The notes: generated by a model from the letters alone, not told the origin. A stretch of 64,000 bases of DNA from Candidatus Izemoplasma sp. (GCA_007132465.1 SLOP01000005.1:22115-86114); one strand, 5' to 3'; positions 1 through 8,326 are shown, counted from the first letter of the stretch. Numbers and translations are program-made.

Positions 1-2
1 TT

Positions 3-263
3 CGTGATTCCATCGCGGTGTCCTTCATGAACGTGGCTCGACAAAACCACGTACGCCTTCCCGATGACATCAGCGTCGCGGGCTTCCAAAACACAAAATA
101 CGCACAACTTGCCCGTCCACAGCTGAGTTGCGTCGACGTGCCAATCTACGATATCGGCGCCGTCAGCATGCGACTGTTAACCAAACTGATGAATGAAGAA
201 TCGCTTGAAGAAACCCGTGTCACCTTGGAGCACGACCTCGTGCTTCGTCAGACGACACGCTAA
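3..263 (+). CDS. LacI/GalR-family transcriptional regulator, C-terminal part (5' end outside window)
   Basis: The reading frame is open to the window edge and ends in TAA at 263, so only the last ~86 residues are present. The motif LPDDISVAGF is the hallmark of the C-terminal subdomain of LacI/GalR effector-binding (periplasmic-binding-like) domains, and RPQLSCVDVP fits the strand that follows it. The N-terminal helix-turn-helix that would bind DNA is not in the window. The target operon and sugar ligand cannot be inferred. The next gene, tyrS, has its own T-box leader and is probably unrelated. Confidence 0.85.
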   Translation, partial: RDSIAVSFMNVARQNHVRLPDDISVAGFQNTKYAQLARPQLSCVDVPIYDIGAVSMRLLTKLMNEESLEETRVTLEHDLVLRQTTR

Positions 264-264
264 A

Positions 265-480
265 CTAACGACGACGCACAAGCGAAGTAACCATGCACAC
301 GTTGTAAGCGACCCGGTGGTTGGTGTGAATCGGGAACGTGTCGGGTGAAATACACTTGGAAGTTGCCGCGTCAAAAGCGCGGCCGGGTAAAACCGTTATC
401 TTGCGAAGTGCCGGATTTGACCGGAAGAAAGGTGGTACCGCGGATGGAACGTTCGCCCTTTTACGTGCCACCTTTTTGTG
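265..480 (+). promoter_or_regulatory. T-box leader (tRNA-Tyr sensing) of tyrS
   Basis: A tRNA-sensing T-box riboswitch. The conserved T-box core AAGGTGGTACCGCGG lies at about 428-442. A Tyr specifier codon TAC sits at 351-353, followed by the purine expected there and in the same local context (TAC-ACT) as the pheS leader. A stem III-like hairpin GTGCCGG/CCGG precedes the T-box. The competing terminator pairs AGGTGGTAC (430-438) with GTGCCACCT (465-473) and ends in a T-run. Uncharged tRNA-Tyr should favour the antiterminator and raise tyrS expression. No clear promoter was found; it may lie in the end of the upstream gene. Confidence 0.92.
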
Positions 481-498
481 TATAAAGGAGGAAACCTT

Positions 499-1740
499 AT
501 GACATTGCTTGAAGAATTGCGTGCTCGTGGCCTATTTTACGCCGCCACCGACGACGCACTCGAGGAAAAACTCGAAACCGACACCTTAACCTTTTATCTA
601 GGTGCCGACGCCTCAGCTGACAGCTTGCATATTGGGCATCTGGTGCCCTACGTGGTTGCGCGGCATCTGGCTTCCCGGGGTCACAAAGCGATTTTGTTGA
701 TTGGTGGAGGCACAGGGCTCATCGGCGATCCAAGTGGCAAGAAAGAAGAGCGATCGCTCCTCGATGAAGCCGACGTCGCCCACAACGCCGAGGCGCTAAC
801 AACACAAGTTCAGACCTTGTTGCCCGAAGGCACGATTGTCAACAACCACGACTGGATTAAAAACTACTCATTGATTGGGTTTTTACGCACCCATGGCAAG
901 CATTTCGGCATCAACCAGATGCTCGCCAAGGACAGCGTCAAAACCCGCTTAGAAAGCGGGCTTAGCTTTGCTGAGTTCACCTATCAAATTTTGCAGTCGG
1001 TCGACTTTTTAGAGTTGCACAAAAACCACGGTTGCACGCTGCAAATCGGTGGTCAGGACCAATGGGGAAACATTACCGCCGGGCTTGAACTGATTCGCCG
1101 TGCCGAAGGCGCTGAAGCCAAAGCGTATGGCATGGTTGCGCCACTGTTGACCAAAGCCGATGGCACCAAGTTCGGCAAGACCGAAGAAGGCGCTGTGTGG
1201 CTGTCACCGGAACGCACGTCACCGTATGCTTTTTACCAGCATTTTATTAACGTCGACGACGCGGATGTCATTGCGCGGTTAAAACAGTTCACGATGTTGC
1301 CGCTCACGGCGATTGCCGACCTTGAGCGAACGACGGACGAAAGCCCGCACTTGCGAGAGGCCCAACGCACGCTCGCCAGCGAACTCACCCGTTATATCCA
1401 TGGCGAAGCAGGGTTACAACAAGCGGTGAACATCACTGAGGCTTTATTCAACAACGACGTGATGTCGCTTTCTGAAGCTGAACTTACGATGGCCTTTGAG
1501 GGCATCGACGCTTACGAAGTTCAAGGCGAGGTGTCGCTGCTTGATGCGTTGATAAAGTGCAACCTCGCAAGCAGCCGCCGCGATGCCCGCACGATGATCA
1601 ACCAAAACGCCATCACCCTCAACGGCGACAAAGTTGAGGATGACACCGCGGTGCTGACACCAAAGCGCGCCCTTTACGGCACCACCCATGTTCTGCGTCG
1701 CGGGAAGAAACGGTATGGTGTGGTGCGCCACACGCGGTAG
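499..1740 (+). CDS. tyrS: Tyrosyl-tRNA synthetase
   Basis: Class Ic aminoacyl-tRNA synthetase that attaches tyrosine to tRNA-Tyr in the cytoplasm; 413 residues, the usual bacterial TyrS length. The HIGH signature is at residues 44-47 (SLHIGHLVP), the tyrosine pocket shows in SVDFLELH and GGQDQWGNITAG, and the KMSKS loop is represented by KFGKT near residue 225. The C-terminal ~65 residues form an S4 RNA-binding domain that contacts the tRNA. The ATG at 499 is chosen because AAAGGAGG lies at the right distance; an in-frame GTG at 478 would fall before that site and inside the T-box terminator region. Expression is controlled by the T-box just upstream. Confidence 0.97.
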   Translation: MTLLEELRARGLFYAATDDALEEKLETDTLTFYLGADASADSLHIGHLVPYVVARHLASRGHKAILLIGGGTGLIGDPSGKKEERSLLDEADVAHNAEALTTQVQTLLPEGTIVNNHDWIKNYSLIGFLRTHGKHFGINQMLAKDSVKTRLESGLSFAEFTYQILQSVDFLELHKNHGCTLQIGGQDQWGNITAGLELIRRAEGAEAKAYGMVAPLLTKADGTKFGKTEEGAVWLSPERTSPYAFYQHFINVDDADVIARLKQFTMLPLTAIADLERTTDESPHLREAQRTLASELTRYIHGEAGLQQAVNITEALFNNDVMSLSEAELTMAFEGIDAYEVQGEVSLLDALIKCNLASSRRDARTMINQNAITLNGDKVEDDTAVLTPKRALYGTTHVLRRGKKRYGVVRHTR

Positions 1741-1844
1741 CGTATCTTCGTTCAACTCACATCATCTTAAACAATCATAAATCATTTAAATACATCTAAG
1801 GTCGTCTAAACGTATATTACGTAATCGAATGTACTTCAGTTAAT

Positions 1845-1937
1845 AAAAAAACGTCCAAGCATGAAGTGAACCTCATCCATGGGAATCAAGCACTCCCGTG
1901 GAACCGGGTCAATTCGGTTGCCTGTGACGTTTTTTTT
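1845..1937. terminator. Bidirectional terminator enclosing extra folded sequence (tyrS / metal operon)
   Basis: Between the converging tyrS and arsR genes an 11-bp inverted repeat, AAAAAAACGTC (1845-1855) and GACGTTTTTTT (from 1926), gives a U-tract in both directions. Unlike the compact terminators elsewhere here, it encloses about 70 nt with two further hairpins: CCATGGGA/TCCCGTGG (1877-1884 with 1894-1901) and AACCG/CGGTT (1902-1906 with 1915-1919). The stretch before it, 1755-1844, is AT-rich with no gene. It may be only a terminator or may be a small structured RNA; see findings. Confidence 0.65.
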
Positions 1938-2224
1938 CAGCACTCGTTAGCGTGGGCATAGGCCGTTTCAAACAGCTCTTTGACGTGTTGGTCTTGTAAG
2001 CTGTAATAGACGAGTTTGCCATCACGGCGAGTTTTGACGACGTTGCGCTCACGCAGCAACGCAAGCTGATGAGAAACCGAGGATTGGCTGATGTTCAATG
2101 TCTCGTGAATCTCATGCACGCAATACTCCCCTTCGACCAGCATGGCGATGATTTTGAGGCGTGTTGCGTCGCTAAACAGTTTGAATAGATTGACAGTCTT
2201 ATCGATAGCATGGTTTTGCTTCAT
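1937..2224 (-). CDS. ArsR/SmtB-family metal-sensing repressor (CzrA-like)
   Basis: A 95-residue winged-helix repressor of the ArsR/SmtB family. The helix-turn-helix is in the segment around SQSSVSHQLALLRERNVV (residues 46-63) and the wing contains RRDGKLVYYSL. The last helix carries D78, H80, H91 and E94, which align with the zinc site of CzrA (Asp, His, His, His), so a Zn(II)/Co(II) type of sensor is likely. C35 in EYCVHEI sits where CadC-type sensors have the first Cys of ELCVC. The start overlaps the stop of the upstream P-type ATPase gene by 4 bp (ATGA), so the two are cotranscribed and probably autoregulated from the operator at 4317-4336. The exact metal is inferred. Confidence 0.9.
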   Translation of the reverse strand: MKQNHAIDKTVNLFKLFSDATRLKIIAMLVEGEYCVHEIHETLNISQSSVSHQLALLRERNVVKTRRDGKLVYYSLQDQHVKELFETAYAHANEC

Positions 2225-4287
2225 AGTCGCTTCGCCTTCCTTCCGTAGGTTAATCGTAACGCGTTCGCCACGGCAATCAGGGTGATGCCGACATCGGCGA
2301 AGATAGCCATCAACATCGTGGCCATGCCGAACCCGGCGAGAACCAGAAAGGAAAATTTAACGCCGAGGCTGAGGGCGATGTTTTGGATGACCACGGCGCG
2401 GGTTCGCCGGCTCATTGTGAACGCTTTGTCGAGGACGCGAATGTCATCATCCATGATGATGACGTCAGCTACGTCGATGGCGAGTTCACTGCCCGATCCC
2501 ATGGCAACCCCAATGTCAGCGGCTCTTAAGAGTGGTGCGTCATTGATGCCGTCGCCGACATACATCTTCAGTTGCTTACTGGATAGTTTTTTAAACTCCA
2601 TGACTTTTTCATCCGGCAATAATCCGTGCCGATAGTCAATGCCGCCAACATCATAAGCGACCTCGCTTGCGGTGTCGAGGTTGTCCCCGGTTAGCATCAC
2701 AACGCGACGCTTTTTAAGCAGTTTTTCCATGGTTTCGCGGGCGCCAGACTTGATTTTGTCTTTGATGACCACGCGCCCGACATAGCGTCCATCCAACGCC
2801 ACAAACACGTTACTGCCGGCGGTATCACGGCTGTCGGTCACATCGATACGGTGTCGCTTAAGCCATTTTCGGCTGCCGACAATGAGAGGGCCGTGCTCGG
2901 TGATTGCTTGCATCCCGAGTCCCGGGGTTTCCTCGACATTATCAACAGACGTGTAAGCACCGTCGTATGCCAAGACCACGCTTTTGGCAATGGGGTGGTT
3001 TGAGAACCGTTCAATCGATGCCGCAAGACGCAACGTGTCATTATCGGTATAACCATCGACCTCGAAGGTGCCTTCTGTGAGGGTGCCGGTTTTGTCGATG
3101 CCAATTAAATCGACTTCGCGCATCATGTCCAAGTAGTTGGATCCTTTAAAGAGAATGCCTTTCTTCGCGCTCATGCCAACGCCGGCGAAATACGACAACG
3201 GCACACTAAGCACGAGAGCACACGGGCAGCTGATGACAAGGAAGGTGGCGGCACGCAAGATGTAGTCTTCAGCGTTGCCGGGATCAAGGTACGTTGGGAT
3301 TGCGAACATCAGCACAGCAAGGCCGGTAACGATTGGTGTGTAGTAGCGGGCGAACTTGGTGATAAAGGTCTCCGCTTTCGCTTTGTGGGCGGTGGAGTTT
3401 TCGATCAGTTCGATGATGCGGGCAATCGTGGAATCGCCGTATTCTTTGGTGGCGCGTAGTTCAATGACGTTGCCCGTGTTAATGTTTCCCGAAAGCACGT
3501 AACTGCCAACCGTGACACTGGCTGGTTTGGCTTCGCCGGTCAGGGCGCTTGTGTTTAAGGTGGTGGATCCTTTTTCAACAATGCCATCGACGGGAATTTT
3601 TTCACCGTTTTTGACGAGGATGCGGTCGTTTTTTTTGATGGCGATAGGGTCTTTGACGTGAACGTTGCCCTCGGCATCAAGCACGTTGGCGTACTCGACG
3701 TGAAGGTCCATGAGTGAGCGAACTTCGTTTTTTGATTGATGCACGGCTTTGTGTTGAAGGTGTTCACCAAGCGAGTAGAAGATGATGACGAGCATCGCCT
3801 CGTAAGGATGGCCGGTGGCCATCGCCGCGAGTGTCGCGACCATCATGAGGGTGTTTTCATTGAAGTAATCACGACGGCGAAGCCCTTTAAAGGTTTTCAT
3901 CGCGATTTTATGGGCAACAAGAAAATAGCCAATCCAATAAAACGGGTTAGATCGCACCAGTTCATAGGCGTTTTCAAGCAGCCACCCTGATGAAAACAAG
4001 ACGATGCCTAGGACGATGAGCCAGTTCGCACGAAAAAAGCCTTTATGGACGGCGAGGTGACGCTTTTCATGCGCGTAGGTCAGCACGCCATGTTCGATGT
4101 CGTTGACGATTTTACGGATGGCGTGGATGTGGTCATCGGTGTAATCGTCGGTCACATCCAACAGCATCGTCTGGGTGGTCAGGTTGTAGCTTGCGGAGCG
4201 GACGAAATCGAGGTCTTGCAGGGCCCGTTCGATTTTGTTTGCACAGTTTGAACACGTCAGGTTTTCCATGACGATTTTCTTGATCAT
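2221..4287 (-). CDS. P1B-type heavy-metal efflux ATPase (zinc/cadmium/lead type)
   Basis: A membrane ATPase of 688 residues that exports soft divalent cations using ATP. The N-terminal heavy-metal-associated domain has the metal-binding pair TCSNC (C12, C15). The CPC membrane metal site (SCPCALVLS) is near residue 355, the phosphorylated aspartate in DKTGTLTEG near 397, the actuator motif in LTGEAKPA, the P1B-specific HP dipeptide in SNHPIAK, and the hinge GDGINDAP near 578. The final membrane segment with ADVG and NALRL is typical of ZntA/CadA. An in-frame ATG at 4341 is rejected because that extension overlaps the -10/-35 region; the ATG at 4287 has a Shine-Dalgarno-like AGAAGGTG. First gene of a two-gene operon with the ArsR repressor. 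Confidence 0.95.
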   Translation of the reverse strand: MIKKIVMENLTCSNCANKIERALQDLDFVRSASYNLTTQTMLLDVTDDYTDDHIHAIRKIVNDIEHGVLTYAHEKRHLAVHKGFFRANWLIVLGIVLFSSGWLLENAYELVRSNPFYWIGYFLVAHKIAMKTFKGLRRRDYFNENTLMMVATLAAMATGHPYEAMLVIIFYSLGEHLQHKAVHQSKNEVRSLMDLHVEYANVLDAEGNVHVKDPIAIKKNDRILVKNGEKIPVDGIVEKGSTTLNTSALTGEAKPASVTVGSYVLSGNINTGNVIELRATKEYGDSTIARIIELIENSTAHKAKAETFITKFARYYTPIVTGLAVLMFAIPTYLDPGNAEDYILRAATFLVISCPCALVLSVPLSYFAGVGMSAKKGILFKGSNYLDMMREVDLIGIDKTGTLTEGTFEVDGYTDNDTLRLAASIERFSNHPIAKSVVLAYDGAYTSVDNVEETPGLGMQAITEHGPLIVGSRKWLKRHRIDVTDSRDTAGSNVFVALDGRYVGRVVIKDKIKSGARETMEKLLKKRRVVMLTGDNLDTASEVAYDVGGIDYRHGLLPDEKVMEFKKLSSKQLKMYVGDGINDAPLLRAADIGVAMGSGSELAIDVADVIIMDDDIRVLDKAFTMSRRTRAVVIQNIALSLGVKFSFLVLAGFGMATMLMAIFADVGITLIAVANALRLTYGRKAKRL

Positions 4288-4311
4288 ATGCACACCTTCT
4301 AACGTACCTCT

Positions 4312-4341
4312 ATTATATATGCGTGCTTGTTCATATGTCAA
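4312..4341 (-). promoter_or_regulatory. Promoter of the metal-efflux operon with embedded operator
   Basis: On the minus strand TTGACA (4336-4341) and TATAAT (4312-4317) are separated by 18 bp, a strong sigma-A promoter. The spacer holds an inverted repeat ATATG-10-CATAT (4317-4336) resembling ArsR/SmtB operators (ATATGAACA half-sites), so the repressor would occlude RNA polymerase when metal is absent. Confidence 0.8.
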
Positions 4342-4353
4342 CGCTTTTCACGC

Positions 4354-4383
4354 TTGTCAAAAAGGCCCATTACGTGATATCAT
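4354..4383 (+). promoter_or_regulatory. Promoter of pepV-like gene
   Basis: TTGTCA (4354-4359) and TATCAT (4378-4383) with 18 bp between them precede the dipeptidase gene. It lies back to back with the metal operon promoter, only about 13 bp from its -35. Confidence 0.6.
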
Positions 4384-4404
4384 TAAGCAATCGGAGGTGG
4401 TCTC

Positions 4405-5760
4405 ATGGACTTTTACACATACGTGCAAGAACACCGCGCGGAAATCCTTGAAAAAACCAAGGCGTTGTTGCGCATGAAGAGTCTGCTCGATAGCTATGAA
4501 CCAGAAAGTACCACACCTTTTGGCGAAGGCATTCAAGAAGCGCTGGAATACATGCTTGAGCTAGCTAAACAAGACGGGTTTGTGGTGAAGAACATTCAAA
4601 ACCATGCCGCCCACATTGAACATGGCAATGGCGACGCGTTGCTCGGGGTGCTTTGTCACCTTGATGTGGTGCCCCCAGGGGACGGATGGACGACGAATCC
4701 GTTTGAGCCGACCATCCGTGATGGCAAACTCTACGCTCGCGGTGCGATGGATGACAAAGGACCGACGATGGCTGCGTATTTTGCGCTGAAGTTCTTGAAA
4801 GATCTCGATGTGCCGTTTTATAAACGCGTGCGCATTATTCTCGGCACCGATGAAGAAACGGCGTGGCGCGGAATTAACCGCTATTTTGAGTTTGAGGAAA
4901 TGCCGACACTCGGTTTTGCTCCGGATGCGTCGTTTCCGCTAATATATGGGGAAAAAGGCATTTGGACTTTTGATCTTCAAGGTAAAGCAGCATCCAAAGA
5001 GATGGTGCGTTTTCATGCGGGTGAGCGCTATAACGTGGTGCCCGATTACGCTGAAGTGACGCTGAAAGAAGACCACAAAGAAGCTTTCATGACGTTTTGC
5101 AAACACTATGGATTCAAAGGTGAAGTCGACAAAAATCGCTATATTGTGCATGGAAAGAACGCTCACGCGATGCAACCGCAACACGGCGTGAACGCCGCGT
5201 TTGTCCTCGCCAAATTTCTAAGCGATATCACCGACGATCCATACATTCAGTTTATTGAAAAACACTTGTCATTTGATGCCTTTGGAGAAAAACTCGGCAT
5301 CGATTATGACGATGAAGAAATGAAACAGTTTACCATCAATCCCGGTGTGTTTTCTTATGATGAAGGCGGGGCGTCCATTGGCGTGAACTGCCGTTACCCA
5401 AAAGGGTATGACTTGGCATCGACCCGCAAACGCATCGCTGAACTGGCAAAAAAACACGGCCTGACCTTGGTGGAGAAAAGCGATAACCCCGTTCATTACG
5501 TCGATCCTGACGATCCACTGATTAAGCATCTGTTAGAAGCTTACCGCAAAGTTACCAACGATTATGAGTCGCAACCCTTCACCATCGGTGGTGGCACGTA
5601 TGCGCGCGCGCTTGATAAAGCCGTGGCTTTCGGTCCGATGATGCCGGGGCGCAAAGACGTGGTGCATCAAGCGGATGAACACATTCACGTGGACGATTTG
5701 CTTGAAGCTACCGCCATCTACATGGAAGCGATTTACGCGTTGACTCGAGAAGACGCCTGA
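4405..5760 (+). CDS. pepV: M20-family dipeptidase (PepV-like)
   Basis: A cytoplasmic zinc metallodipeptidase of 451 residues, close to the length of PepV of lactic acid bacteria and Sapep of Staphylococcus, which cleave short (often beta-Ala or unspecific) dipeptides. Metal ligands of the M20 fold are visible: H85 and D87 in CHLDVVP, D116/D117 in ARGAMDDKGP, catalytic glutamates E150/E151 in GTDEET, and a C-terminal histidine in GRKDVVHQADEHIHVDD. The lid domain occupies roughly residues 185-330. The ATG at 4405 is preceded by GGAGGTGG. It is a single-gene unit with its own promoter. Together with the M42 and M3 peptidases in this window it suggests use of imported peptides, which is inference. 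Confidence 0.93.
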   Translation: MDFYTYVQEHRAEILEKTKALLRMKSLLDSYEPESTTPFGEGIQEALEYMLELAKQDGFVVKNIQNHAAHIEHGNGDALLGVLCHLDVVPPGDGWTTNPFEPTIRDGKLYARGAMDDKGPTMAAYFALKFLKDLDVPFYKRVRIILGTDEETAWRGINRYFEFEEMPTLGFAPDASFPLIYGEKGIWTFDLQGKAASKEMVRFHAGERYNVVPDYAEVTLKEDHKEAFMTFCKHYGFKGEVDKNRYIVHGKNAHAMQPQHGVNAAFVLAKFLSDITDDPYIQFIEKHLSFDAFGEKLGIDYDDEEMKQFTINPGVFSYDEGGASIGVNCRYPKGYDLASTRKRIAELAKKHGLTLVEKSDNPVHYVDPDDPLIKHLLEAYRKVTNDYESQPFTIGGGTYARALDKAVAFGPMMPGRKDVVHQADEHIHVDDLLEATAIYMEAIYALTREDA

Positions 5761-5762
5761 CC

Positions 5763-5791
5763 TTGCGTAAAAGGGGACATAGTGGTATAAT
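5763..5791 (+). promoter_or_regulatory. Promoter of the GGDEF-domain gene
   Basis: TTGCGT (5763-5768) and a perfect TATAAT (5786-5791) with a 17-bp spacer, starting just after the stop of the dipeptidase gene. It rules out the in-frame GTG at 5792 as a start because transcription would begin after it. Confidence 0.75.
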
Positions 5792-5842
5792 GTGGTAAAT
5801 GTAAACGCTTTTAGTGGGGGGAACTGGACGGGGGTATGCTTG

Positions 5843-8251
5843 ATGTATAGTGAACGGACGGTTTTGCCTTTAATTACCCATATCAAAGCGATTTTTGATC
5901 AAGAAATCGTTGATTTTGGCATACTCAATCGCCAAGGTTTCCGCTACAGTTACGCCGATTTCATCATTAAAAACGGGCTCAAAGTAGCCCAAAAAGCGTA
6001 CGAACTTGAAAGCCAACAACAAAAACACACCATCTTTTTGCTTGCTGATTACGAAACCCATCTATTTTACGATCAAGACGACCTGTTTGTTTGTGTCATC
6101 TTAGAAAAACCGCTTAAAGCAACGATAACGCCTGACGACATACACCGTCGTCTTTCGGCGTTGTCGTTTTTTCAAGGACACATTGACATCGACATGACCG
6201 AAAGCCAAGAACATGAATACGGCATGGTCATACTCGACTTTGATGAAACGGTGCAGGTCATGAACCACTACGCCAAACGACTGTTTGACACGGATGTTCA
6301 CACGCTCGGTGATTTTGCGAACGTCATCATTAACGCCGAGGTGTTTGAAAAACGCGTGCGCGCTTGTGTGAAAAGCGAGCGAAACGACAGTTTCTATGTC
6401 AACACCGTTAAGCGTCAGCATCTCAGGGTATATAGCGTCATCGACTCCCACAGTCAGATGATTCAACTTGTTTTCTCGCACCAACCGGTGGCGTCTTTTT
6501 ATAATCACGTCATCGACAGTTTCGATTACTTGCGATTGGGCATCGTCCATGTAGAGTTTTTGTACGACGATGAAAAGCAACCCTTCGATGCGCGCGTGCT
6601 TTACACAAACGAACGTTATGGGAAGATGATGCAAGAAGACATCCACCACATGATCGGCAAACACTTGTATGAAATCTATCCCAATTACCCACAAGAACGC
6701 TTCCAACGCTACAGTCATGTGGCCCGAGGCAATCGCGCAGCATTTCAAGACTACAACCGGCGCCTCGATAAACACTTTCATGTTTACAGCTATAGTCCAA
6801 AGCGCGGGGAAGTCATCAACGTGTATTACGAAACGACGCATTATCACCGCATGAAGACCAACGAACGCATTCAGTTAAAAAAAATCCAGATGATGCTGTC
6901 GCTCGCGGAGATGGGCTTTTTCGAAATTGACCTTGAACATAAAACATTCTCAGGAGATGCCTACGTAAAGAACATATTCGGCGTTGATAAGCTCGATTAT
7001 TCCACCTACCGCAAGTTGTTTAAAGCCTATCTCCATCCGGACGACCAAGCCTACATATATGAGAAGAACGCTCAACTTCTCAGCGGTGAAATCAGTGAAG
7101 GGTCAAGCTTATTTCGCCTGCGTAAGCACACCGATGATGACCCGCAGTACGTCGAGTACTACATGCAGGTTCTCGACCGTCACAACGACGGTTCAGCGAA
7201 GCGGATTTTAGGCTTGTTGCGCGACGTGACCAAAGAACAGGAAAAAAACCTGAAAATCGAGCACATGGCTAACCACGACGCGTTGACAAATCTCCATAAC
7301 CGACATAACCTCAAGCGGCACTTATCGCATGAAACCTTACCTTTAAAAGGAAAAATTGTGGTGTTTGACTTAGACGGTCTCAAAAGCGTCAACGACATCC
7401 TTGGTCATTATGAGGGTGATGAGGTGATACGACGCTTCGCCACGATGTTGAAAACCGAGTTTCCTGAGGACTACTTGGCGCGCACCGGTGGCGATGAGTT
7501 CTTGATGATTACCGAGAAGACCAGCCGCGCCATTAAAACTCACGAGAAGCGGCTGCAAAGCCGTCTGGAAAGCATGCTTGATTACCAACTTCCGCTTTCT
7601 GTCAGCGTCGGCGTCGCCGAGCTCGGTCCCAACGGCGATTTCCGGCTTGCTTACGAAGCGGCAGAAGAGAAAATGTACCGACAAAAACTGATGGATCGGC
7701 CACAACGAAAACGCGACACGCTGGCCCTGCTTCAACGCCAGTTGTTCCGTTTTGAACCGGCCCTAAAAGCACGCGTCGAACGCTTAAAACCCATCGCTAG
7801 GGACTTCATGATTGTGCTTGGGATGTCGCGGACAGGCGACATGCAAACGATGGAGACACTTATCGAGTATCACGCGCTTGGACGCATTGAAGCATACATT
7901 GCCAGCAAACGACGTAAAAGCACCTTTGATCTCAAGGACTGTCACGCTTACATCAACGTTGAACTGGGATTCAAAATTTTGTCTAATCTCCTGGAGGATC
8001 CGCTCATTTCACGGGCTGTCTTGTACCAATGCGAACACGTCGATGGTTCTGGACATCCCCATGGATTGAAGGGGGAGGACATCCCCTTTATGTCACGGAT
8101 TCTTGCCATCGTTGCGCGCTTTGATCGTTTAACACGGGCTAAAGCATACGGCAAAACCATGTCAAAAGAAAAGGCGCTTGAAAAGCTCTCGCGCGAAGCG
8201 GGAAAATACTTTGACTCGGACATGGTAGACGCTTTTGTCCGCATGATGTGA
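5843..8251 (+). CDS. PAS-PAS-PAS-GGDEF protein with degenerate HD-GYP tail (putative diguanylate cyclase)
   Basis: An 802-residue cytoplasmic signalling protein with no membrane segment. Three PAS-like sensor regions can be seen at about residues 110-210, 225-325 (PAS_4-like, YTNERYGKMM) and 345-470 (FFEIDLEHKTFSGDAY...RDVTKEQE). A GGDEF domain follows with an intact GGDEF at 549-553 and FDLDGLKSVND before it, so cyclic di-GMP synthesis is plausible. The C-terminal ~130 residues resemble HD-GYP phosphodiesterases (EHVDGSGHPHGLKG, FDRLTRAKAYGKTMS), but the HD pair reads HA (H677-A678) and GYP reads GHP, so that domain is probably regulatory. ATG 5843 is chosen because GTG 5792 overlaps the -10 box. 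The ligand is unknown. Confidence 0.87.
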   Translation: MYSERTVLPLITHIKAIFDQEIVDFGILNRQGFRYSYADFIIKNGLKVAQKAYELESQQQKHTIFLLADYETHLFYDQDDLFVCVILEKPLKATITPDDIHRRLSALSFFQGHIDIDMTESQEHEYGMVILDFDETVQVMNHYAKRLFDTDVHTLGDFANVIINAEVFEKRVRACVKSERNDSFYVNTVKRQHLRVYSVIDSHSQMIQLVFSHQPVASFYNHVIDSFDYLRLGIVHVEFLYDDEKQPFDARVLYTNERYGKMMQEDIHHMIGKHLYEIYPNYPQERFQRYSHVARGNRAAFQDYNRRLDKHFHVYSYSPKRGEVINVYYETTHYHRMKTNERIQLKKIQMMLSLAEMGFFEIDLEHKTFSGDAYVKNIFGVDKLDYSTYRKLFKAYLHPDDQAYIYEKNAQLLSGEISEGSSLFRLRKHTDDDPQYVEYYMQVLDRHNDGSAKRILGLLRDVTKEQEKNLKIEHMANHDALTNLHNRHNLKRHLSHETLPLKGKIVVFDLDGLKSVNDILGHYEGDEVIRRFATMLKTEFPEDYLARTGGDEFLMITEKTSRAIKTHEKRLQSRLESMLDYQLPLSVSVGVAELGPNGDFRLAYEAAEEKMYRQKLMDRPQRKRDTLALLQRQLFRFEPALKARVERLKPIARDFMIVLGMSRTGDMQTMETLIEYHALGRIEAYIASKRRKSTFDLKDCHAYINVELGFKILSNLLEDPLISRAVLYQCEHVDGSGHPHGLKGEDIPFMSRILAIVARFDRLTRAKAYGKTMSKEKALEKLSREAGKYFDSDMVDAFVRMM

Positions 8252-8259
8252 TGAAAAAT

Positions 8260-8301
8260 GCCGCAAATCGAGGTTTATCGATTGTGATTGCGGCTTTTTT
8301 T
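8260..8301 (+). terminator. Terminator after the GGDEF gene
   Basis: GCCGCAA (8260-8266) pairs with TTGCGGC (8288-8294) and is followed by seven T. The descending arm also overlaps the -35 of the next promoter. Confidence 0.85.
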
Positions 8302-8309
8302 GTTATAAT
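8282..8309 (+). promoter_or_regulatory. Promoter of trmB operon
   Basis: TTGTGA (8282-8287) and TATAAT (8304-8309) with a 16-bp spacer. The -35 lies within the upstream terminator hairpin, so the two signals share bases. Confidence 0.6.
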
Positions 8310-8326
8310 GAAGTCGGTGATTTTTT

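Noticed and set aside
1845..1937. Identity as SRP RNA (ffs), 6S RNA or a known riboswitch
   Set aside because: The SRP core (GGUCAGG...GGAAGG...AGCA) is absent, and no conserved core of a riboswitch class was found; left as an unassigned structured element.
4288..4341. An upstream ATG extending the metal ATPase by 18 residues
   Set aside because: The extension covers the -10 box and operator of its own promoter, and the 4287 ATG has a fitting ribosome-binding site before the HMA domain.
6101..6847. A 248-codon open frame on the minus strand opposite the GGDEF gene
   Set aside because: It is an antisense shadow of a gene with clear PAS domains, shows no family motif and has no ribosome-binding site or promoter.
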